A stretch of 64,000 nt of DNA from Acuticoccus mangrovi (GTDB lineage: Bacteria; Pseudomonadota; Alphaproteobacteria; Rhizobiales; Amorphaceae). Below, piece by piece: positions 1 to 11,251 of this stretch. The notes beneath the pieces are model-generated. The model saw only the letters and a list, made by a program, of their open reading frames with translations, ran no database searches and had not been told where the DNA came from. Location: contig NZ_JAEKJA010000002.1 of assembly GCF_016411865.1 (NCBI RefSeq), positions 152,535 through 216,534 of the forward strand. Reading direction: 5' to 3'. A program made the translations under genes and the position numbers. How positions within the stretch are numbered: position 1 is the stretch's first letter; every line of letters begins with the position of its first letter.

Positions 1-397
1 CGGCAGCGGTCTTCACCGCCTTCATGAACTCCGGCGTCGACAGCGCCTTCTCGCCGCGCGCCTCGCGCTGGGCGTTGAGGGCGGCCTTGAGGAAGGTCAT
101 CGTGGCGACGCCCGGCACTTCCACCGGATATTGGAAGGCGAGAAAGATGCCCGCGGCGGCACGCTCTTCCGGTGCCATCTCCAGGAGATTCTCGTCGTTG
201 AAGCTGATCGTTCCCTCGGTCACGTCGTAGCCGTCCTTGCCGGCGATGATGTGGCCGAGGGTGGACTTGCCGGCGCCGTTGGGCCCCATGATGGCGTGCA
301 CTTCGCCGGGCCAGATCTCGAGGTCGAGGCCCTTCAGGATCTCGCGGGTGCTCTCGCCGTCCTCGACGCTGGCGTGCAGGTTCTCGATGCTGAGCAT
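1..397 (-). CDS. sufC: Fe-S cluster assembly ATPase SufC (partial, C-terminus off the window)
   Basis: ABC-type ATPase of the SUF system, which drives Fe-S cluster assembly on the SufBCD scaffold in the cytosol. About 132 N-terminal residues are visible. They include the Walker A motif GPNGAGKST near residue 40 and the Q-loop region FQYPVEVPG, which is typical of SufC. The ATG at 397 was chosen because it gives the family N-terminus MLSIENL. The gene lies 82 bases downstream of sufB on the same strand, so the operon runs desulfurase, sufB, sufC and continues past the left edge, where sufD and sufS would be expected (inference). Confidence 0.95.
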   Translation of the reverse strand, partial: MLSIENLHASVEDGESTREILKGLDLEIWPGEVHAIMGPNGAGKSTLGHIIAGKDGYDVTEGTISFNDENLLEMAPEERAAAGIFLAFQYPVEVPGVATMTFLKAALNAQREARGEKALSTPEFMKAVKTAA

Positions 398-479
398 TCT
401 CGTCTCATGTCGTTGCGGCAGCCTGCGGACGGACCCGCGGCGCCTGGCAAAAGGGGATGGAGCGGAGGTCCGCCGGCGC

Positions 480-1997
<1,518 letters not shown>

Positions 1998-2054
1998 ACC
2001 ATTTCCCTCCGCACGGGTTCAAAGCCCGCAGGTTGGACACTTTCTAAAGATAGG

Positions 2055-3194
2055 TCAGGGTCCCATTGGCACAATGACCCGTTGGAGCGCCACCAAAAAA
2101 CGCTGGAAGGCGTCATTGGCCCCCAGCGGACCCGCACTCACACGGATCGCACTGCGGGCCTCCGCCTCCCCGACGCCCATGGCGAGGAGCACGTGACTGA
2201 CCCCCACCTTGCCGGACGAACAGGCCGAGCCGGAGGACACGGAGACCCCCGCCAGATCGAGCCCGATCAGCGCGAGCTCTGCCGGTACGTCCCCGACGGA
2301 CAGCAACGTGGTGTTGGGAAGGCGCGGCACTCCTCTTGCGAAGATGCGCGCATCTGGGAAGGTTTCAAGGAGCGTCGCCTCGAAATCGTCCCGGGCGCGG
2401 GCGGTTTCGGTCCACCCGAGCGGATCGGCTGCGGGTTCCTCGAGCGCCGCGGCGAAGCCGGCGATGGCGGGAACGTTCTCGGTGCCGGCGCGTGCACCCC
2501 GCTCCTGCCCACCACCCCGCACCAAGGGCGGCACGACGACGTCGCCGAGGCGGATCAGCGCACCCACCCCGGGCGGCGCGCCGATCTTGTGGCCCGACAC
2601 CGTCACGAGGTCGGCGCGGAGCGCGGCCCCCGGAATCCGGCCGAACGCCTGGACGGCGTCGGTATGGAGGATCGCGCCGTAGCGCTCGGCAAGGGCGGCG
2701 ACGTCGGCGAGAGGCTGGATCACGCCGGTTTCGTTGTTCGCCGCCATCACCGACACGAGGGCGGGACGGGCATCGTCTGCGAGCGCCGCTTCGAGGGCCC
2801 CGAGGTCGATCCGCCCGGCATCGTCGACGGCGACGACGCGCACCGCCTCCGCCCCGAAGCGGCCGCCGCAGAGCACCGCCGGATGCTCCACCGCCGAGAC
2901 AATCAGTCGCTCGACGGGCGCGCTTCCGGCCCGGGCGAGACCGGGCGTCAGCACCATCGTGTTCGCCTCCGTGCCGCCGGAGGTGAAGGTGACCCCGTCG
3001 GTCGCGACGCGAAACCGAGTGGCGAGCGCCCGGCGCGCCTTCTCCACCAGCGCCCGGCTCGCCCGTCCCTCGGCATGCACAGACGACGCATTGCCACCGG
3101 CCGCCATAGCCGATATCGCTGCCTGACGGGCGCTCGCGGTCAGTGGCGCGGTGGCATTCCAGTCGAGATAGAGCCTCTCTGCGGGGTGAGACAC
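2055..3194 (-). CDS. Cysteine desulfurase, IscS/NifS class (first gene of the suf operon)
   Basis: PLP-dependent enzyme that takes sulfur from cysteine to feed Fe-S assembly. 379 residues. It carries the PLP-lysine region TVSGHKIGAPPGVG and the class I active-site loop SSGSACSSGK holding the catalytic cysteine. That loop is the IscS/NifS type, not the SufS type. The reading frame is open further upstream, but the GTG at 3194 gives the family start SHPAERLYLDWNA and has GGAAGG seven bases before it. Alphaproteobacterial suf operons often begin with such a gene, with a true sufS further downstream (family knowledge). It is divergent from the alpha/beta hydrolase. Confidence 0.93.
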   Translation of the reverse strand: MSHPAERLYLDWNATAPLTASARQAAISAMAAGGNASSVHAEGRASRALVEKARRALATRFRVATDGVTFTSGGTEANTMVLTPGLARAGSAPVERLIVSAVEHPAVLCGGRFGAEAVRVVAVDDAGRIDLGALEAALADDARPALVSVMAANNETGVIQPLADVAALAERYGAILHTDAVQAFGRIPGAALRADLVTVSGHKIGAPPGVGALIRLGDVVVPPLVRGGGQERGARAGTENVPAIAGFAAALEEPAADPLGWTETARARDDFEATLLETFPDARIFARGVPRLPNTTLLSVGDVPAELALIGLDLAGVSVSSGSACSSGKVGVSHVLLAMGVGEAEARSAIRVSAGPLGANDAFQRFLVALQRVIVPMGP

Positions 3195-3273
3195 GCCGTC
3201 GCCTTCCAGAAATGCTTGATTCGTCGAGTGCCGTTGATAAATAACCGCGCTCACCAACAACAACGGGTCTGTG
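3195..3273. promoter_or_regulatory. Divergent promoter region, suf operon / alpha-beta hydrolase
   Basis: A 79-base gap between two divergent starts with a locally AT-rich core around 3222-3245 (includes GATAAATAA). It must hold the suf promoter. I see no clear copy of an IscR, RirA or Irr box, so iron control is only expected from other alphaproteobacterial suf loci. Confidence 0.35.
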
Positions 3274-3930
3274 ATGCCTGAGGTTATCTTCACCGGCCCC
3301 GCCGGCCGCCTCGAAGGACGCTTGCAAGCGTCATCCGACCGGCGCGCGCCGCTCGCCATCGTGCTGCACCCGCACCCGCACTTCGGCGGCACCATGAACA
3401 ACCAGATTATCTATAATCTGTTTTACATGTTCAAGGAGCGGAACTTCACGGTGCTCCGCTTCAACTTCCGCGGTGTCGGGCGCAGCCAGGGCGAGTTCGA
3501 TCACGGGGCCGGCGAGCTCGCCGACGCCGCATCGGCGCTCGACTGGCTGCAGGCGATCCACCCCGAAGCGCGGGGATGCTGGATCGCGGGCTTCTCGTTC
3601 GGCGCATGGATCGGCATGCAGCTTCTGATGCGCCGGCCGGAAGTGGAAGGGTTCATCTCGGTCGCCCCTCCGGCGAACCTGCACGACTTCTCCTTCCTCG
3701 CCCCCTGCCCCTCCTCCGGGCTCATCGTGCACGGCGATCGCGACCGTGTGGCGATCCCGAAGGACACCCAGACGCTCGTCGACAAACTGAAGACGCAGAA
3801 GGGCATCGTGATCGATCACACGATCATCCCCGGTGCCAACCACTTCTTCGAGAACCAGGTGGACGAGCTGATGGGGATCTGCTCCGGCTACCTCGACCGC
3901 CGTCTCGGCCGGGCCGAATCGGCGGCCTGA
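3274..3930 (+). CDS. Alpha/beta hydrolase (COG2945 family)
   Basis: Small cytosolic alpha/beta hydrolase of about 218 residues, substrate unknown. Visible elements are the oxyanion-region HPHPHFGGTMNN near residue 30, the strand RFNFRGVGRSQG, the nucleophile elbow GFSFGAW (Ser within G-x-S-x-G), the acid loop VHGDRDRVAIP, and the catalytic histidine in GANHFF. No signal peptide. A GTG lies one codon upstream at 3271; the ATG at 3274 is preferred. The family is common next to suf genes in alphaproteobacteria but has no established link to Fe-S assembly. Confidence 0.88.
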   Translation: MPEVIFTGPAGRLEGRLQASSDRRAPLAIVLHPHPHFGGTMNNQIIYNLFYMFKERNFTVLRFNFRGVGRSQGEFDHGAGELADAASALDWLQAIHPEARGCWIAGFSFGAWIGMQLLMRRPEVEGFISVAPPANLHDFSFLAPCPSSGLIVHGDRDRVAIPKDTQTLVDKLKTQKGIVIDHTIIPGANHFFENQVDELMGICSGYLDRRLGRAESAA

Positions 3931-3949
3931 CGAGGCCCTACCGCCCTGC

Positions 3950-3971
3950 CCCGCCGCATCAGTGCGGCGGG
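3950..3971. terminator. Bidirectional hairpin between hydrolase and anmK
   Basis: Perfect 9-base-pair inverted repeat (CCCGCCGCA / TGCGGCGGG) with a TCAG loop in the 28-base convergent gap. It overlaps the anmK stop codon. There is no T-tract on either side, so intrinsic termination is uncertain, but position and symmetry fit a shared terminator. Confidence 0.5.
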
Positions 3972-5170
3972 TGCGCCTCCTCTGCGCTCGCCGCTTCCCG
4001 ATGGTCGGGCGGCAGCGACAGCTGCCCGCCCGTATGGGGCGCGGCGACGCCGGTGGTCCCGGGATAGGTGTAGGTGAGCCCCAGGTGGCTGCGCACCGCG
4101 AGGTAGGCGAACGCCTCCGCCTCCATGAAATCCGACGAGAACCCCGTCTCGTCCGCCGTGCGCACCGGCACACCGAGCCGCTCCTCGATCATCCGCATCA
4201 TGGTGCGATTGTGGGTGCCGCCGCCCGCGGCGATCACCGTCTGCGGCCGGCGGGCGAAGAGCCGCACCCCGGCGGCGAGCGATTCGGCGGTGAAGGCGGT
4301 GAGCGTCGCGATCCGGTCGGCGAAGCCAAGCGTGCCGACGAGGCCGGCGGCGAACGCCCGGAAGGCGTCGCGATCGAGGGACTTCGGCGCGGGCTCGGCG
4401 AAGTAGCGGTGGCGCATCAGCTCCATGAGCACCGCCTCGTCGACGGTGCCCGAGGCCGCCGTCGCCCCCTCGGCGTCGAAAGCGGCGCCCGTCGTCGCCA
4501 TCTCGTCGTCGATCAGGGCGCTCGCCGGGCCGGTGTCGAAGGCGACGAGCGCGTCATGGTCGATGAAGGTGACGTTGGCGACACCGCCGAGATTGATCAC
4601 GAGCACGGGCTCCGCGAGATGCGCCTGGCGCGCGAGCGCCCGGTGATAGGCCGGGACCAGCGGCGCCCCCTGGCCGCCGGCGAGCACGTCGGCGGTGCGG
4701 AAGTCGGAGATCACCGGCACGTCGAAGTGGGAGGCCATCAGCGCCGCGTCGCCGATCTGCATGGTGAAGCGTCGCTCCGGCGCATGCGCCACGGTCTGCC
4801 CATGCCAGCCGATGAGGTCGGGGGCGATGCCGGTCTGCTCGATGAACCGGGCAATCGCCTCGCAATGGGCCTCGGTGACGGCGCGCTCGGCCTCGTCGAG
4901 AAGAGGCGTGCGGCTCGCCCCGTCGGGGGCGGCCATGGCGTCCCCCATCGCCGCGCGAATCGCCTCGCGCTGGGCCGCGCTGTAGGGGTGGGAGATCCCC
5001 GGTCCGCGCTCGATGTGCGCCTCGCCGTCCGTCATGAGGTGGGCGACGTCCACGCCATCCATCGATGTGCCGCTGATGACACCGATCACGCTTGCGGGTA
5101 TCGGCACATGGACGGGATGGCGCAGCACGGTGTTGCCATCCTCGTCATAGGGTGCATACGGAAAGCCCAT
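3959..5170 (-). CDS. anmK: Anhydro-N-acetylmuramic acid kinase
   Basis: Phosphorylates 1,6-anhydro-N-acetylmuramic acid to MurNAc-6-phosphate during peptidoglycan recycling in the cytosol. The phosphate-binding motif GTSMDGVD lies near the N-terminus, with conserved [19 protein letters not shown] and AAGGGTHN further on. 403 residues from the ATG at 5170, somewhat longer than E. coli AnmK (369). That ATG has GGAG six bases upstream. A GTG at 5107 would give a more family-like length but has no visible ribosome site. The ATG overlaps the divergent tyrS start. Confidence 0.92.
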   Translation of the reverse strand: MGFPYAPYDEDGNTVLRHPVHVPIPASVIGVISGTSMDGVDVAHLMTDGEAHIERGPGISHPYSAAQREAIRAAMGDAMAAPDGASRTPLLDEAERAVTEAHCEAIARFIEQTGIAPDLIGWHGQTVAHAPERRFTMQIGDAALMASHFDVPVISDFRTADVLAGGQGAPLVPAYHRALARQAHLAEPVLVINLGGVANVTFIDHDALVAFDTGPASALIDDEMATTGAAFDAEGATAASGTVDEAVLMELMRHRYFAEPAPKSLDRDAFRAFAAGLVGTLGFADRIATLTAFTAESLAAGVRLFARRPQTVIAAGGGTHNRTMMRMIEERLGVPVRTADETGFSSDFMEAEAFAYLAVRSHLGLTYTYPGTTGVAAPHTGGQLSLPPDHREAASAEEAHPPH

Positions 5171-6413
5171 GCCTCGCTCCGAATTCATAAACACGCTCAC
5201 CGACCGCGGCTTCATCCACCAGATGAGTGACGCCGAAGGCCTCGACGCCCTCTGTGCCGAGGGGATGGTGACAGCCTATATCGGTTTCGACTGTACCGCC
5301 GCGAGCCTTCATGTGGGCTCCCTCGTGCAGATCATGCTGCTCCATTGGCTGCAGCAGACCGGACACCGCCCGATCGTCCTGATGGGGGGCGGCACCACGC
5401 GCATCGGCGACCCCTCGGGCCGCGACACCTCGCGCCAGCTCCTGACGCCGGAGACGATCGAGGAGAACAAGCGCGGCATCTTCCAGATTTTCTCGCGCTT
5501 TCTCGACTTCTCCGAGCACGACAACGCCGCGATCAAGGCCGACAACGCCGACTGGCTCGACACGCTCGAGTACGTGCCCTTCCTGCGCGACGTGGGGCGG
5601 CACTTCTCGGTCAATCGCATGCTGTCGATGGATTCGGTGCGCCTGCGGCTCGACCGCGAGCAGCCGCTGTCGTTCCTGGAGTTCAACTACATGGTGCTCC
5701 AGGCCTACGACTTCGTGGAGCTCAACCGACGCTACGACTGCCGCCTGCAGATGGGCGGATCGGACCAGTGGGGCAACATCGTCTCCGGCATCGACCTCGG
5801 CCGGCGCATCCTCGGGGTGGAGCTCTTCGGCGCCACCTCACCGCTGATCACCACCGCCTCCGGTGCCAAGATGGGCAAGACGGCGGAGGGCGCCGTGTGG
5901 CTCAACGCCGACATGACGAGCCCCTACGACTACTGGCAGTTCTGGCGCAACACCGAGGACAGCGACGTGGAGCGCTTCCTGAAGCTCTTCACCACGCTGC
6001 CGCTCGACGAGATCTCCCGGCTGTCGGCCCTTCAGGGTGCCGAGATCAACGAGGCGAAGAAGGCGCTCGCGACGGCCGTCACCACCCTCGTCCACGGCGC
6101 GGAGGCGGCGGAGAGTGCGGCGGCGACGGCGGCCACCACCTTCGAGACCGGAGGGCTCGCCGCCGGCCTTCCGACGGTGGAGGTGAAGGGGGACGAGCTC
6201 GCCGCCGGGCTCGGCGTGCTCGCCGCCTTCGTGCGGGCGGGGCTCGCGACGTCCAACAGCGAGGCGCGCCGCTCGATCCAGGGCGGCGGCGCCCGCATCA
6301 ACGACGAGAAGTGCGCCGACGACAAGCGCCTCCTGACCACGGCCGACCTCAACGGCGACGTGATCAAGCTCTCGCTCGGCCGCAAGAAGCATGCGCTGCT
6401 GAAGGCCGTCTGA
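5169..6413 (+). CDS. tyrS: Tyrosyl-tRNA synthetase
   Basis: Class I synthetase that charges tRNA-Tyr. 414 residues, normal for the family. The HIGH-like motif reads HVGS near residue 49, and the KMSKS-like loop reads KMGKT near residue 236. The tyrosine-binding [21 protein letters not shown] region is split across residues 180-200. A C-terminal S4 RNA-binding domain follows ([13 protein letters not shown]). The ATG at 5169 has GGAAAG upstream. The first two bases of the start codon are shared with the anmK start on the other strand. Confidence 0.97.
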   Translation: MPRSEFINTLTDRGFIHQMSDAEGLDALCAEGMVTAYIGFDCTAASLHVGSLVQIMLLHWLQQTGHRPIVLMGGGTTRIGDPSGRDTSRQLLTPETIEENKRGIFQIFSRFLDFSEHDNAAIKADNADWLDTLEYVPFLRDVGRHFSVNRMLSMDSVRLRLDREQPLSFLEFNYMVLQAYDFVELNRRYDCRLQMGGSDQWGNIVSGIDLGRRILGVELFGATSPLITTASGAKMGKTAEGAVWLNADMTSPYDYWQFWRNTEDSDVERFLKLFTTLPLDEISRLSALQGAEINEAKKALATAVTTLVHGAEAAESAAATAATTFETGGLAAGLPTVEVKGDELAAGLGVLAAFVRAGLATSNSEARRSIQGGGARINDEKCADDKRLLTTADLNGDVIKLSLGRKKHALLKAV

Positions 6414-6414
6414 G

Positions 6415-6464
6415 GCGCCGGCCGATCGCCGGCGCGCCGTCGGGGGAGAGCCGAGCCGCTCTCC
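6415..6464. terminator. Two hairpins between convergent tyrS and the AsmA-like gene
   Basis: First hairpin: an 8-base-pair stem GCGCCGGC / GCCGGCGC with a CGATC loop at 6415-6435, two bases after the tyrS stop. Second: GGAGAGC / GCTCTCC with a 6-base loop at 6445-6464. No T-tracts. The convergent position favours a terminator role. Confidence 0.5.
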
Positions 6465-6521
6465 ACCCGGAACCGGCGGCGAGACGGGAGAGCGCGGCCG
6501 GTCGGAGACGCAGACCCCGAC

Positions 6522-9500
6522 CTAGCGGAACTCGAAGATCCGCCGGAAAATGCCAGGCGCGATGGCCGAGATGGGATTGACGAAGAGCTGGGGACTGTCG
6601 ATCGGCCCGGCGAGGCGGAACGTTACCCCGATCAGCCCGCCCTTGTTGCCGCCGCCGAGGATCTCGCCCACCAGCGGCACTCGGCCGAAGAGATTGTTCA
6701 CCCCGTAGGCGGGGATGAAGGTGCCGTTGATCACCACGGTCTTGGCCTTGAGGTCGATGCGGCCGTTGGCGGTGCCACCGAGCACCGGGCCGCGCAGGAT
6801 CGCCTCCTTGATCTCGATCACGTCGCCCTTCTTCTCGAAATCGGCGTTGAGGCGGTCGAAGGCGAGGCCGCCGGCGAGGTTCTGATCCTGGAAGGCGAGC
6901 GGCAACGGATTGCGGCCGCGCTCGCCGGGGCTCTTGTCCTTGATCTTCTTCGTGCCCTCGATGATTGCCTCGAGCGTCTTCTCGTCGGACAGCAGGAAGT
7001 CGTTGACGACCACCCGGCCCTGCAGCACGTCCTCGTCGTCGAAGCGGGCTTCGAGCGTGGTGCGGCCGCCGCGCATGCGGTCGTAGAGGCCGAAGGCCGA
7101 CAAGAGACGGCCGAGCTCGGTGACGTCGGCCTGCAGCTGGCGGCCGGTCTTCGACGGGGTGAGCTGGACGCCGAAGGAGCCGGCGTTCACGCCGTCGAGC
7201 CGGCCCGACACGGCGAGGCGGTTGAGGCGCTTACCGGTGTGGCGCGCCTCGATCGACAGGTCGGTGGCGAAGGCGTCGGCCCCGAGGCGCACCCTGTCCC
7301 CCTTCACGGCGATCGAAAGGGGCGGCAGCTTCTGCTTCTCGCCGTCCTCCTTCTTGTCGCCGCCGAGATCGCCCTTGCGAACGCTCTCAACGAGCTTGCT
7401 CGCGTCGAACGTCTCGGCGTTCATCGAAACGCGATATCCCCCACCGCTGGCGCTCGCGACGGTGAGATGCGCCCGGTCGCCCTGCGATAGCGCGAAGCGC
7501 GTGAGGTCCACCTTGGAGAGGGCGCCGTCGGTGATGTCGAGCCCGCCGGCGATCGCGAGGGTGCCGCCGTCAACGCGCAGATTCTTGACGGTCATCGTGG
7601 TCGGCGAGCCCTCCACCTCGCCCTCGGCGAGAAGCGGGGCGCCGGCGGCCTTCTCGTATCCCGGGATCGAGACTTCCGCCTCGCCGAGGTCGGCGGAGAA
7701 GGTGCGCTTGTTCCCCTCCCCCTGCTCCAGCGTGATCACCACCGGGCCGCGCACCATGTCGCCGGTGTCGATGCCCCGATCGCGGCGATCCTTGTCGGTG
7801 AGGACGAAGCGGGCGCCGCCGCTCTTCTCGCCGGCGAAGAGCTCGCTGTAGTTCACGTCCACCTTGAGGCCGTCGATGGTGGCCCGGCCCCGTGCCGCGA
7901 TGCGCCGTTCGTTGATGAGCACCTCAACGTTGGCCTCGGTGAAGGTCTGGCCGCCGATCGGCTTCTTGGAGGCCGCCTCGATGAGGCGCGCGTCGATCGA
8001 CCAGCGGCGGTCCTCCATCGGCACGTTGGGGCCGAGCGGGGTGGTGAGGGAGAGGGTCGCGGTCACCCGGCCGGTGACGTCGTCGGGGGTGAGGTCGGTG
8101 TTCTTGAGCTCCGGCAGATCGAGGCGGCGGCTGAGGCTTACGACGGCGCTGACCGGCGCCTCCACCTCGGCGGTGAGCACGGCGATCGCGGGCTGGGCGC
8201 CGAGCTCGCGAATGTTGAAGGTGCCGGACTTGACGACGATGTCGCCGGCGTCGGTGGTCACCACGCCCCCGTCGATGCGGGCGGAGAGCGCCTTGTCGCG
8301 CATCCGGAAGGCGCCCGACGCCCGCTGCACGGCGATCGGCACCTCCGGCGTCGTCAGCGTGGTGTCGACGAAATCCATGTCGATCGAGAGGGCACCCTCA
8401 ATCATGTCGCTGGTGGTGGGATTGCCGTCGAGCTCCAGCGGCGTCATGGCGAGCTCCATGTCGCCCTGCCGCACGACCCCGCCGAGGACGGTGGTCAGCA
8501 TCGCCATGCGCGGATCGTAGGCGACGACCGGCGGCCACGCCCCCTGCAGCGTGGAGATGGTGGAGGGGCCGACGTGGGCGGCGCCGGTAAGCGCGGGGCC
8601 ATGGGACGAGGCGTCGAAGGTCAGGCTGGCGTCGACCCGCCCCGTCGGCGCGGCGGCGTGGATTTGGTCGAAGTGGATCAGCCGGTTGACGAGATCGAGG
8701 CGACCGCGGGCGTTGAACTCGTCCACGACGATGGGGGGCATGTCGATGTCGGGCGCATCGAAGTGGGCCTCGGGGGACGAGAGAGTGAAACTCCACGGAT
8801 CGTCGGGAGCCTCGCCGGGTGAGAGATCGCCGTCGATCGTCACCAGCGTGCCGCCGGCGACGAAGGTGGCGTGCTCGATCCGCACCCGATCGGCGGCGGG
8901 ATCGAGGGAGAAGGCGAGATCGGCGCTGTCGAGGGTGCGCGGCGGGTCGGCGCCGAAGATGATGGTCCCCGTCCCCACGTCGAGGTTCAGGCTGGCGCCG
9001 CTCACCATACCCTTTTGGCCCGAGCGCATCTTCAAAAGCGCGCTCAGCGTGAAGCCGTCCTGGACCGGCTTCATCGGGGCGAGATCGCGCGGGACGATCC
9101 CGTCGACGCCGATCTCGCTCGTCCAGCCGTCGCCCTCCCGGCGTCGGTCGAGGCTGAACTCGATGGGCCCCCCGGCACCGATGGCGGACAGGACGACGGC
9201 GATGTCGCGGCCTCCTCTGAAGCGGCCGTTGATGTTCTGGAAGACGCGCGCCTCGGTGATGGGCCGGCCCGCGACGATGAGGTCGAGGCGACCATCGGTG
9301 ATTCGCACGTCGCGCACGCCGGCGTCGATGGTTCCGTTGGTGATCGCCGCGAGCGCCTTCTCGAGCCCCGCGATGGCGTCGACCGGGCGGGGAAGCGGGC
9401 CCCGGTCGCCGCCACCGGAGGGGTCGAGGCGGACGGTGGGGCGCGCGATCGCGAGGGTGCGCCCGAAGAGGCCCTGGCGAACCGTGATGCGGCCGATGGA

Positions 9501-9806
9501 GGCCGACATGCGGTCCTGCCGTGTCCGCAGCCCGCTGATGTCCACCTTGAGCACGCCGAGGCCGAGCCGCATGGCGATGTCGTCGATGGTGACGGCGACG
9601 CCGGTGCGCTCGGCGATCGCCTGCTCCACCGTCGAGACGAGCGGCAGCGACAGCGGGGCGACGACGAGGCGCAACACCACGAGCACGATCGCGAGCGCTG
9701 CTGCCGCAACGAGGTGACGCGGTCTGCGCAGGGCACCGAGGCCACCGACGGCTCCCCGGAGCCCCATATCGGTCGCCCTCGCCATATGGGCTAACAGGCC
9801 GTTCAT
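6522..9806 (-). CDS. AsmA-like / YhdP-family envelope protein
   Basis: 1,094 residues with one N-terminal membrane anchor (about residues 30-52, AAAALAIVLVVLRLVVAPL) and a long beta-rich periplasmic body. The C-terminus ends in the AsmA-like region (YGVNNLFGRVPLVGEILGG and IDSPQLFVNPISAIAPG). Proteins of this group are thought to be bridge-like lipid-transfer proteins linking inner and outer membranes (family knowledge). The substrate here is unknown. The ATG at 9806 was used; a GTG one codon upstream is possible. It is divergent from bcp and convergent with tyrS. Confidence 0.85.
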   Translation of the reverse strand: MNGLLAHMARATDMGLRGAVGGLGALRRPRHLVAAAALAIVLVVLRLVVAPLSLPLVSTVEQAIAERTGVAVTIDDIAMRLGLGVLKVDISGLRTRQDRMSASIGRITVRQGLFGRTLAIARPTVRLDPSGGGDRGPLPRPVDAIAGLEKALAAITNGTIDAGVRDVRITDGRLDLIVAGRPITEARVFQNINGRFRGGRDIAVVLSAIGAGGPIEFSLDRRREGDGWTSEIGVDGIVPRDLAPMKPVQDGFTLSALLKMRSGQKGMVSGASLNLDVGTGTIIFGADPPRTLDSADLAFSLDPAADRVRIEHATFVAGGTLVTIDGDLSPGEAPDDPWSFTLSSPEAHFDAPDIDMPPIVVDEFNARGRLDLVNRLIHFDQIHAAAPTGRVDASLTFDASSHGPALTGAAHVGPSTISTLQGAWPPVVAYDPRMAMLTTVLGGVVRQGDMELAMTPLELDGNPTTSDMIEGALSIDMDFVDTTLTTPEVPIAVQRASGAFRMRDKALSARIDGGVVTTDAGDIVVKSGTFNIRELGAQPAIAVLTAEVEAPVSAVVSLSRRLDLPELKNTDLTPDDVTGRVTATLSLTTPLGPNVPMEDRRWSIDARLIEAASKKPIGGQTFTEANVEVLINERRIAARGRATIDGLKVDVNYSELFAGEKSGGARFVLTDKDRRDRGIDTGDMVRGPVVITLEQGEGNKRTFSADLGEAEVSIPGYEKAAGAPLLAEGEVEGSPTTMTVKNLRVDGGTLAIAGGLDITDGALSKVDLTRFALSQGDRAHLTVASASGGGYRVSMNAETFDASKLVESVRKGDLGGDKKEDGEKQKLPPLSIAVKGDRVRLGADAFATDLSIEARHTGKRLNRLAVSGRLDGVNAGSFGVQLTPSKTGRQLQADVTELGRLLSAFGLYDRMRGGRTTLEARFDDEDVLQGRVVVNDFLLSDEKTLEAIIEGTKKIKDKSPGERGRNPLPLAFQDQNLAGGLAFDRLNADFEKKGDVIEIKEAILRGPVLGGTANGRIDLKAKTVVINGTFIPAYGVNNLFGRVPLVGEILGGGNKGGLIGVTFRLAGPIDSPQLFVNPISAIAPGIFRRIFEFR

Positions 9807-9891
9807 CACGTCCCTTCGCGCACGCTCCCTTCCGTATGCTTCAATTGCCGACTATGAGGCTGCGTTGAACGGTCTTATTGGGAAATGAACG

Positions 9892-10362
9892 ATGAGCGAA
9901 CCAACCGAAGGAAGCATTGCTCCCGACTTCACGTTGCCGGGCGACAACGGCAGCGATATCCGCCTGTCCGACTATCGCGGCAATCCGGTGGTCCTCTACT
10001 TCTATCCGAAAGACAACACCTCGGGCTGCACCAAGGAGGCGATCGCCTTCAGCGAGCTCGGCGACGCCTTCGAAGCCGCTGGCGTGGCGATCGTCGGCGT
10101 CTCACCGGATTCGGTGGCCAGCCATGACAAGTTCAAGGCAAAGCACGAGCTTTCCTTCCGTCTCGCCGCCGACGAGGCGAAGGACGTCGCCACGGCCTAC
10201 GGCGTCTGGGTGGAAAAGTCCATGTACGGCCGCAAGTACATGGGCGTGGAGCGCTCCACCTTCCTGATCGACAAGGACGGCACCATCCAGAAGGCGTGGC
10301 GCAAGGTGAAGGTCCCCGGCCACGCCGAAGCCGTGCTGGAGGCCACGAAGGGGCTGGCGTGA
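9892..10362 (+). CDS. bcp: Thioredoxin-dependent peroxiredoxin, Bcp/PrxQ family
   Basis: Reduces hydrogen peroxide and organic peroxides in the cytosol. 156 residues. The peroxidatic cysteine is in the motif NTSGCTKEAIAF near residue 46. The resolving cysteine found five residues later in E. coli Bcp is replaced by isoleucine, and no other cysteine is present, so this looks like a one-cysteine form. The N-terminus APDFTLPGDNG is typical. The ATG at 9892 follows a GGGAAATGA ribosome-site region. Confidence 0.94.
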   Translation: MSEPTEGSIAPDFTLPGDNGSDIRLSDYRGNPVVLYFYPKDNTSGCTKEAIAFSELGDAFEAAGVAIVGVSPDSVASHDKFKAKHELSFRLAADEAKDVATAYGVWVEKSMYGRKYMGVERSTFLIDKDGTIQKAWRKVKVPGHAEAVLEATKGLA

Positions 10363-10417
10363 GGAGCGGCCGTCCCGGTCGCGGCCGGCCGGTGCCGAGC
10401 GCGGCGACCCGAGGACG

Positions 10418-11251
10418 ATGACCGAGCCAGCGGCGCGACCCTATGCCTCGCTGCGCGATGCGGCCGCGCTGATCGTCGGCACCGCCGATCCTGTGGAAAA
10501 AGCCCGCCTCACCGCTTTGGCGCGGGAGGCGTGGATGGGTCGCACGCTGTCCCTCACGCGACCGACGCTCGACCGGGCGATGCCCAACCGGCCGGGCCGT
10601 CCGCCGCGCCCCGAGCTCTTGCCGCCGCGGGCGATGCCGCGGCGCTCGCTCGGCGGCGCGAAGGGGCGCATCGCCTTCCTGCACGCCATCGCCCACATCG
10701 AACTGAACGCGATGGACCTTGCCTGGGACATCGTCGGTCGGTTCGCCGGCGAGGGCATGCCACGGTCCTTCTTCGACCAGTGGACTCGCGTCGCATCCGA
10801 GGAGGCGCTCCACTTCGGCCTTCTGTGCGACCGGCTCGCCGAGCATGGAGCCGCCTATGGCGATCTCCCCGCCCACGACGGGCTCTGGCAGGCGGCGGAG
10901 GCGACGGGCGGCGATCTTGCGGCCCGCCTCGCCGTGGTGCCGCTGGTGCTCGAGGCGCGCGGGCTCGACGTGACGCCCTCGATGATCGCAACATTCGAGG
11001 AGATGGGCGATGAGGAGAGCGCGGCGGTGCTGAAGCGGATCTACGAGGACGAGAAGGGCCACGTCTATGTCGGGGCCGCCTGGTTCCGCTATCTTTGCGA
11101 CAGGGCGGGGCAGCGGGCGGAGCCGGCCTTTCACCGCCTCGTACGCACCCACTTTCGCGGCGCATTGAAGCCGCCCTTCAACGACAGGGCGCGGTCGGCG
11201 GCCTGCCTGACGCCGGGCTTCTACCGGCCGCTCGAAGTGGTGCGCACGTGA
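10418..11251 (+). CDS. DUF455 family ferritin-like protein
   Basis: 277 residues. It resembles DUF455 proteins, a ferritin-like helical family related to tRNA hydroxylase MiaE. Candidate di-iron ligands are in HAIAHIELNAMDLAWD, VASEEALHFGLL and EDEKGHVYVG, which supply the E-x-x-H pattern of a four-helix bundle. Substrate unknown. It lies 55 bases after bcp, and its stop overlaps the GTG start of the extensin-family gene, so the three are probably one operon. Confidence 0.85.
   Translation: MTEPAARPYASLRDAAALIVGTADPVEKARLTALAREAWMGRTLSLTRPTLDRAMPNRPGRPPRPELLPPRAMPRRSLGGAKGRIAFLHAIAHIELNAMDLAWDIVGRFAGEGMPRSFFDQWTRVASEEALHFGLLCDRLAEHGAAYGDLPAHDGLWQAAEATGGDLAARLAVVPLVLEARGLDVTPSMIATFEEMGDEESAAVLKRIYEDEKGHVYVGAAWFRYLCDRAGQRAEPAFHRLVRTHFRGALKPPFNDRARSAACLTPGFYRPLEVVRT

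Noticed and set aside
2018..2040. GGGTTCAAAGCCCG resembling a tRNA T-loop upstream of sufB
   Set aside because: No acceptor, D-arm or anticodon arm can be built around it; it lies in the short suf intergenic gap.
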